Source: an uncultured Elusimicrobia bacterium (GTDB taxonomy: Bacteria; Elusimicrobiota; Elusimicrobia; UBA1565; UBA9628). From it: DNA of 35,719 nt. The first letter of the stretch is position 1. The number at the start of each line of letters is the position of its first letter. A program made the translations under genes and the position numbers. The notes below the pieces were generated by a model. The model did not search any database and was not told the DNA's origin. It saw nothing but the letters and a program-made list of their open reading frames with translations. The DNA lies in the NCBI GenBank assembly GCA_903881545.1, contig CAIRTQ010000011.1:1-35719 (forward strand). The letters run 5' to 3'. Below are positions 34,995 to 35,719 of this stretch, in pieces.

Positions 34995-35010
34995 GCTGAG
35001 GGGCGGTGGC
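34962..35010 (-). promoter_or_regulatory. Terminator-like hairpin in the typA leader
   Basis: On the minus strand GCCACC (35010-35005) and CTCAG (35000-34996) pair with CTGAG (34982-34978) and GTGGC (34977-34973), with a four-base bulge and a 13-base loop. A U-rich tract (TTTCTTTATTT, 34972-34962) follows at once. It lies about 20 bases after the predicted start of transcription and 30 before the typA ATG, so it could be an attenuator. Confidence 0.5.
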
Positions 35011-35020
35011 CTTCATAGGA

Positions 35021-35049
35021 ATTTTAGCAATTGCGGCCGTTGCGCGCAA
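35021..35049 (-). promoter_or_regulatory. Promoter for typA
   Basis: On the minus strand TTGCGC (35049-35044) is followed after exactly 17 bases by TAAAAT (35026-35021). The leader would be about 85 bases and begin next to the hairpin. The -35 hexamer is one half of the palindrome TTGCGCGCAA (35040-35049), shared with the opposite promoter. Confidence 0.65.
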
Positions 35050-35068
35050 GGCGCTAATAATATATGTT
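35040..35068 (+). promoter_or_regulatory. Candidate promoter for the aminopeptidase P gene
   Basis: TTGCGC (35040-35045) is followed after 17 bases by TATGTT (35063-35068; four of six bases). Transcription would start at or next to the ATG at 35075, implying a leaderless or near-leaderless mRNA, in keeping with the lack of a Shine-Dalgarno site. Other AT-rich -10 choices in 35055-35068 are possible. Confidence 0.45.
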
Positions 35069-35074
35069 CTTTAT

Positions 35075-35719
35075 ATGACCACAAAATCGGCGGCCTCGGG
35101 CGGCAAACCCGGCAATTTTTATCGGGAGAACCGCCGCGCTTTAGCGCGGCGGCTGGCGGACGGCCTTATCCTGCTCTGCGGCGGGCGGATGCAGGCGCGC
35201 AACGGCGACACGGAATACGATTTCCGCCAGAATTCAGATTTCCTCTACCTCACGGGTGTCGAGGAGCCAGGCTGTCAGCTGCTCATCGACCCCCGCCGCG
35301 GCCGGGCCACGCTGTTCATGCCCCGCATCGACAACGAACACCGGGTCTGGCTCGGCCATGTCCCGGACCCGGCCGAGGCCCGCCGGCTTTATGGCGTGTC
35401 GCGCGTCGCCTACTGCGACGAGCTGGAAGCGGAACTGCGGAGCGCCCGGCGCGGCTACCGCCGGCTCTACGCGGACGCGGCCGCGCTGAAGCTGCACCGC
35501 AAGGGCCTACGGGGGCTGCAGTCCGCGCCCGCGGATCTCGGCGAGGCCTTCAGCGAACTGCGGGCCTGCAAGACGCCCGGGGAACTGGAGCTCATGGCGC
35601 ACGCCTGCCAGGTGACCGCACGCGCGCATCAGGCCGTCATGCGTTCAGTCCGTCCCGGGCAAGCCGAGTACCAGGCCCAGGCGGTCTTCGAGGCCGAATG
35701 CCGGGCCGCCGGCCTGCCC
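35075..35719 (+). CDS. Aminopeptidase P family protein, N-terminal part (runs off the window)
   Basis: An open frame of 215 codons from the ATG at 35075 continues past the end of the window. It reads GNFYRENRRALARRL, then YDFRQNSDFLYLTGVEEPGCQLLID, then FMPRIDNEHRVWLGHVPDPAEARRLYG, the creatinase-like N-terminal domain (AMP_N) of PepP-type Xaa-Pro aminopeptidases, which cut N-terminal residues before proline. ELRACKTPGELELMAHACQVTARAHQAVMRSVRPG near the end marks the start of the metal-binding pita-bread domain. The five metal ligands would lie beyond the window, so activity cannot be judged. No ribosome site precedes the ATG. Confidence 0.92.
   Translation, partial: MTTKSAASGGKPGNFYRENRRALARRLADGLILLCGGRMQARNGDTEYDFRQNSDFLYLTGVEEPGCQLLIDPRRGRATLFMPRIDNEHRVWLGHVPDPAEARRLYGVSRVAYCDELEAELRSARRGYRRLYADAAALKLHRKGLRGLQSAPADLGEAFSELRACKTPGELELMAHACQVTARAHQAVMRSVRPGQAEYQAQAVFEAECRAAGLP

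Overview
The window is one high-GC bacterial chromosome segment with a Gram-negative character: outer-membrane barrel proteins, a PorV/PorQ-family protein, a lipoprotein and an O-antigen-type polysaccharide locus. The mix of a UPF0164/PorV-like protein, a yebC-ruvCAB-spoIID-queA-tgt block and GTG/ATGA-coupled operons would fit a deep-branching phylum such as Elusimicrobiota. That placement is an inference with low confidence. No phage, insertion sequence or CRISPR array was seen.

Region 1 (351-22065) is a cell-surface polysaccharide locus. A tightly coupled plus-strand run (351-11094) holds four glycosyltransferases, a Wzy/WaaL-like membrane polymerase or ligase, two ChbG/YdjC-type carbohydrate deacetylase paralogues around a FemAB/GNAT-like acyltransferase, a CapK/PaaK-type acyl-CoA ligase and a NodB-like deacetylase. 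A convergent minus-strand trio (11153-13996) encodes a GT2 transferase, a monotopic phosphoglycosyl transferase that probably starts the repeat unit, and a PglE-like sugar aminotransferase. Plus-strand genes follow: an exported probable alpha/alpha-toroid protein, a WbpO/TviB-type UDP-sugar dehydrogenase, a PglF/WbpM-type 4,6-dehydratase and a lipoprotein with a probable TIM barrel. The part closes with a minus-strand pair, a small secreted protein and a large outer-membrane barrel, behind a near-consensus promoter. Together these suggest an amino-sugar- and uronate-containing glycan whose acyl groups are edited and which is exported through an outer-membrane protein.

Region 2 (22156-28468, minus strand) is housekeeping: yebC, ruvC, ruvA, ruvB, spoIID-like, queA, tgt. 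Most neighbours overlap by a few bases, so translation is probably coupled. It links Holliday-junction processing with queuosine tRNA modification.

Region 3 (28559-30472, plus strand) starts at a good divergent promoter and holds larB, a small cupin, a PycTM/DUF5706-like membrane protein, a tRNA-Arg(TCG) and an intrinsic terminator.

Region 4 (30574-35719) holds a PorV/PorQ-family protein, a collapsed remnant of a polyphosphate:AMP phosphotransferase gene, a methyltransferase gene, a probable trypsin-like protease remnant, typA/bipA with a structured leader, and the start of an aminopeptidase P gene. typA and the aminopeptidase gene appear to share a palindromic -35 region.
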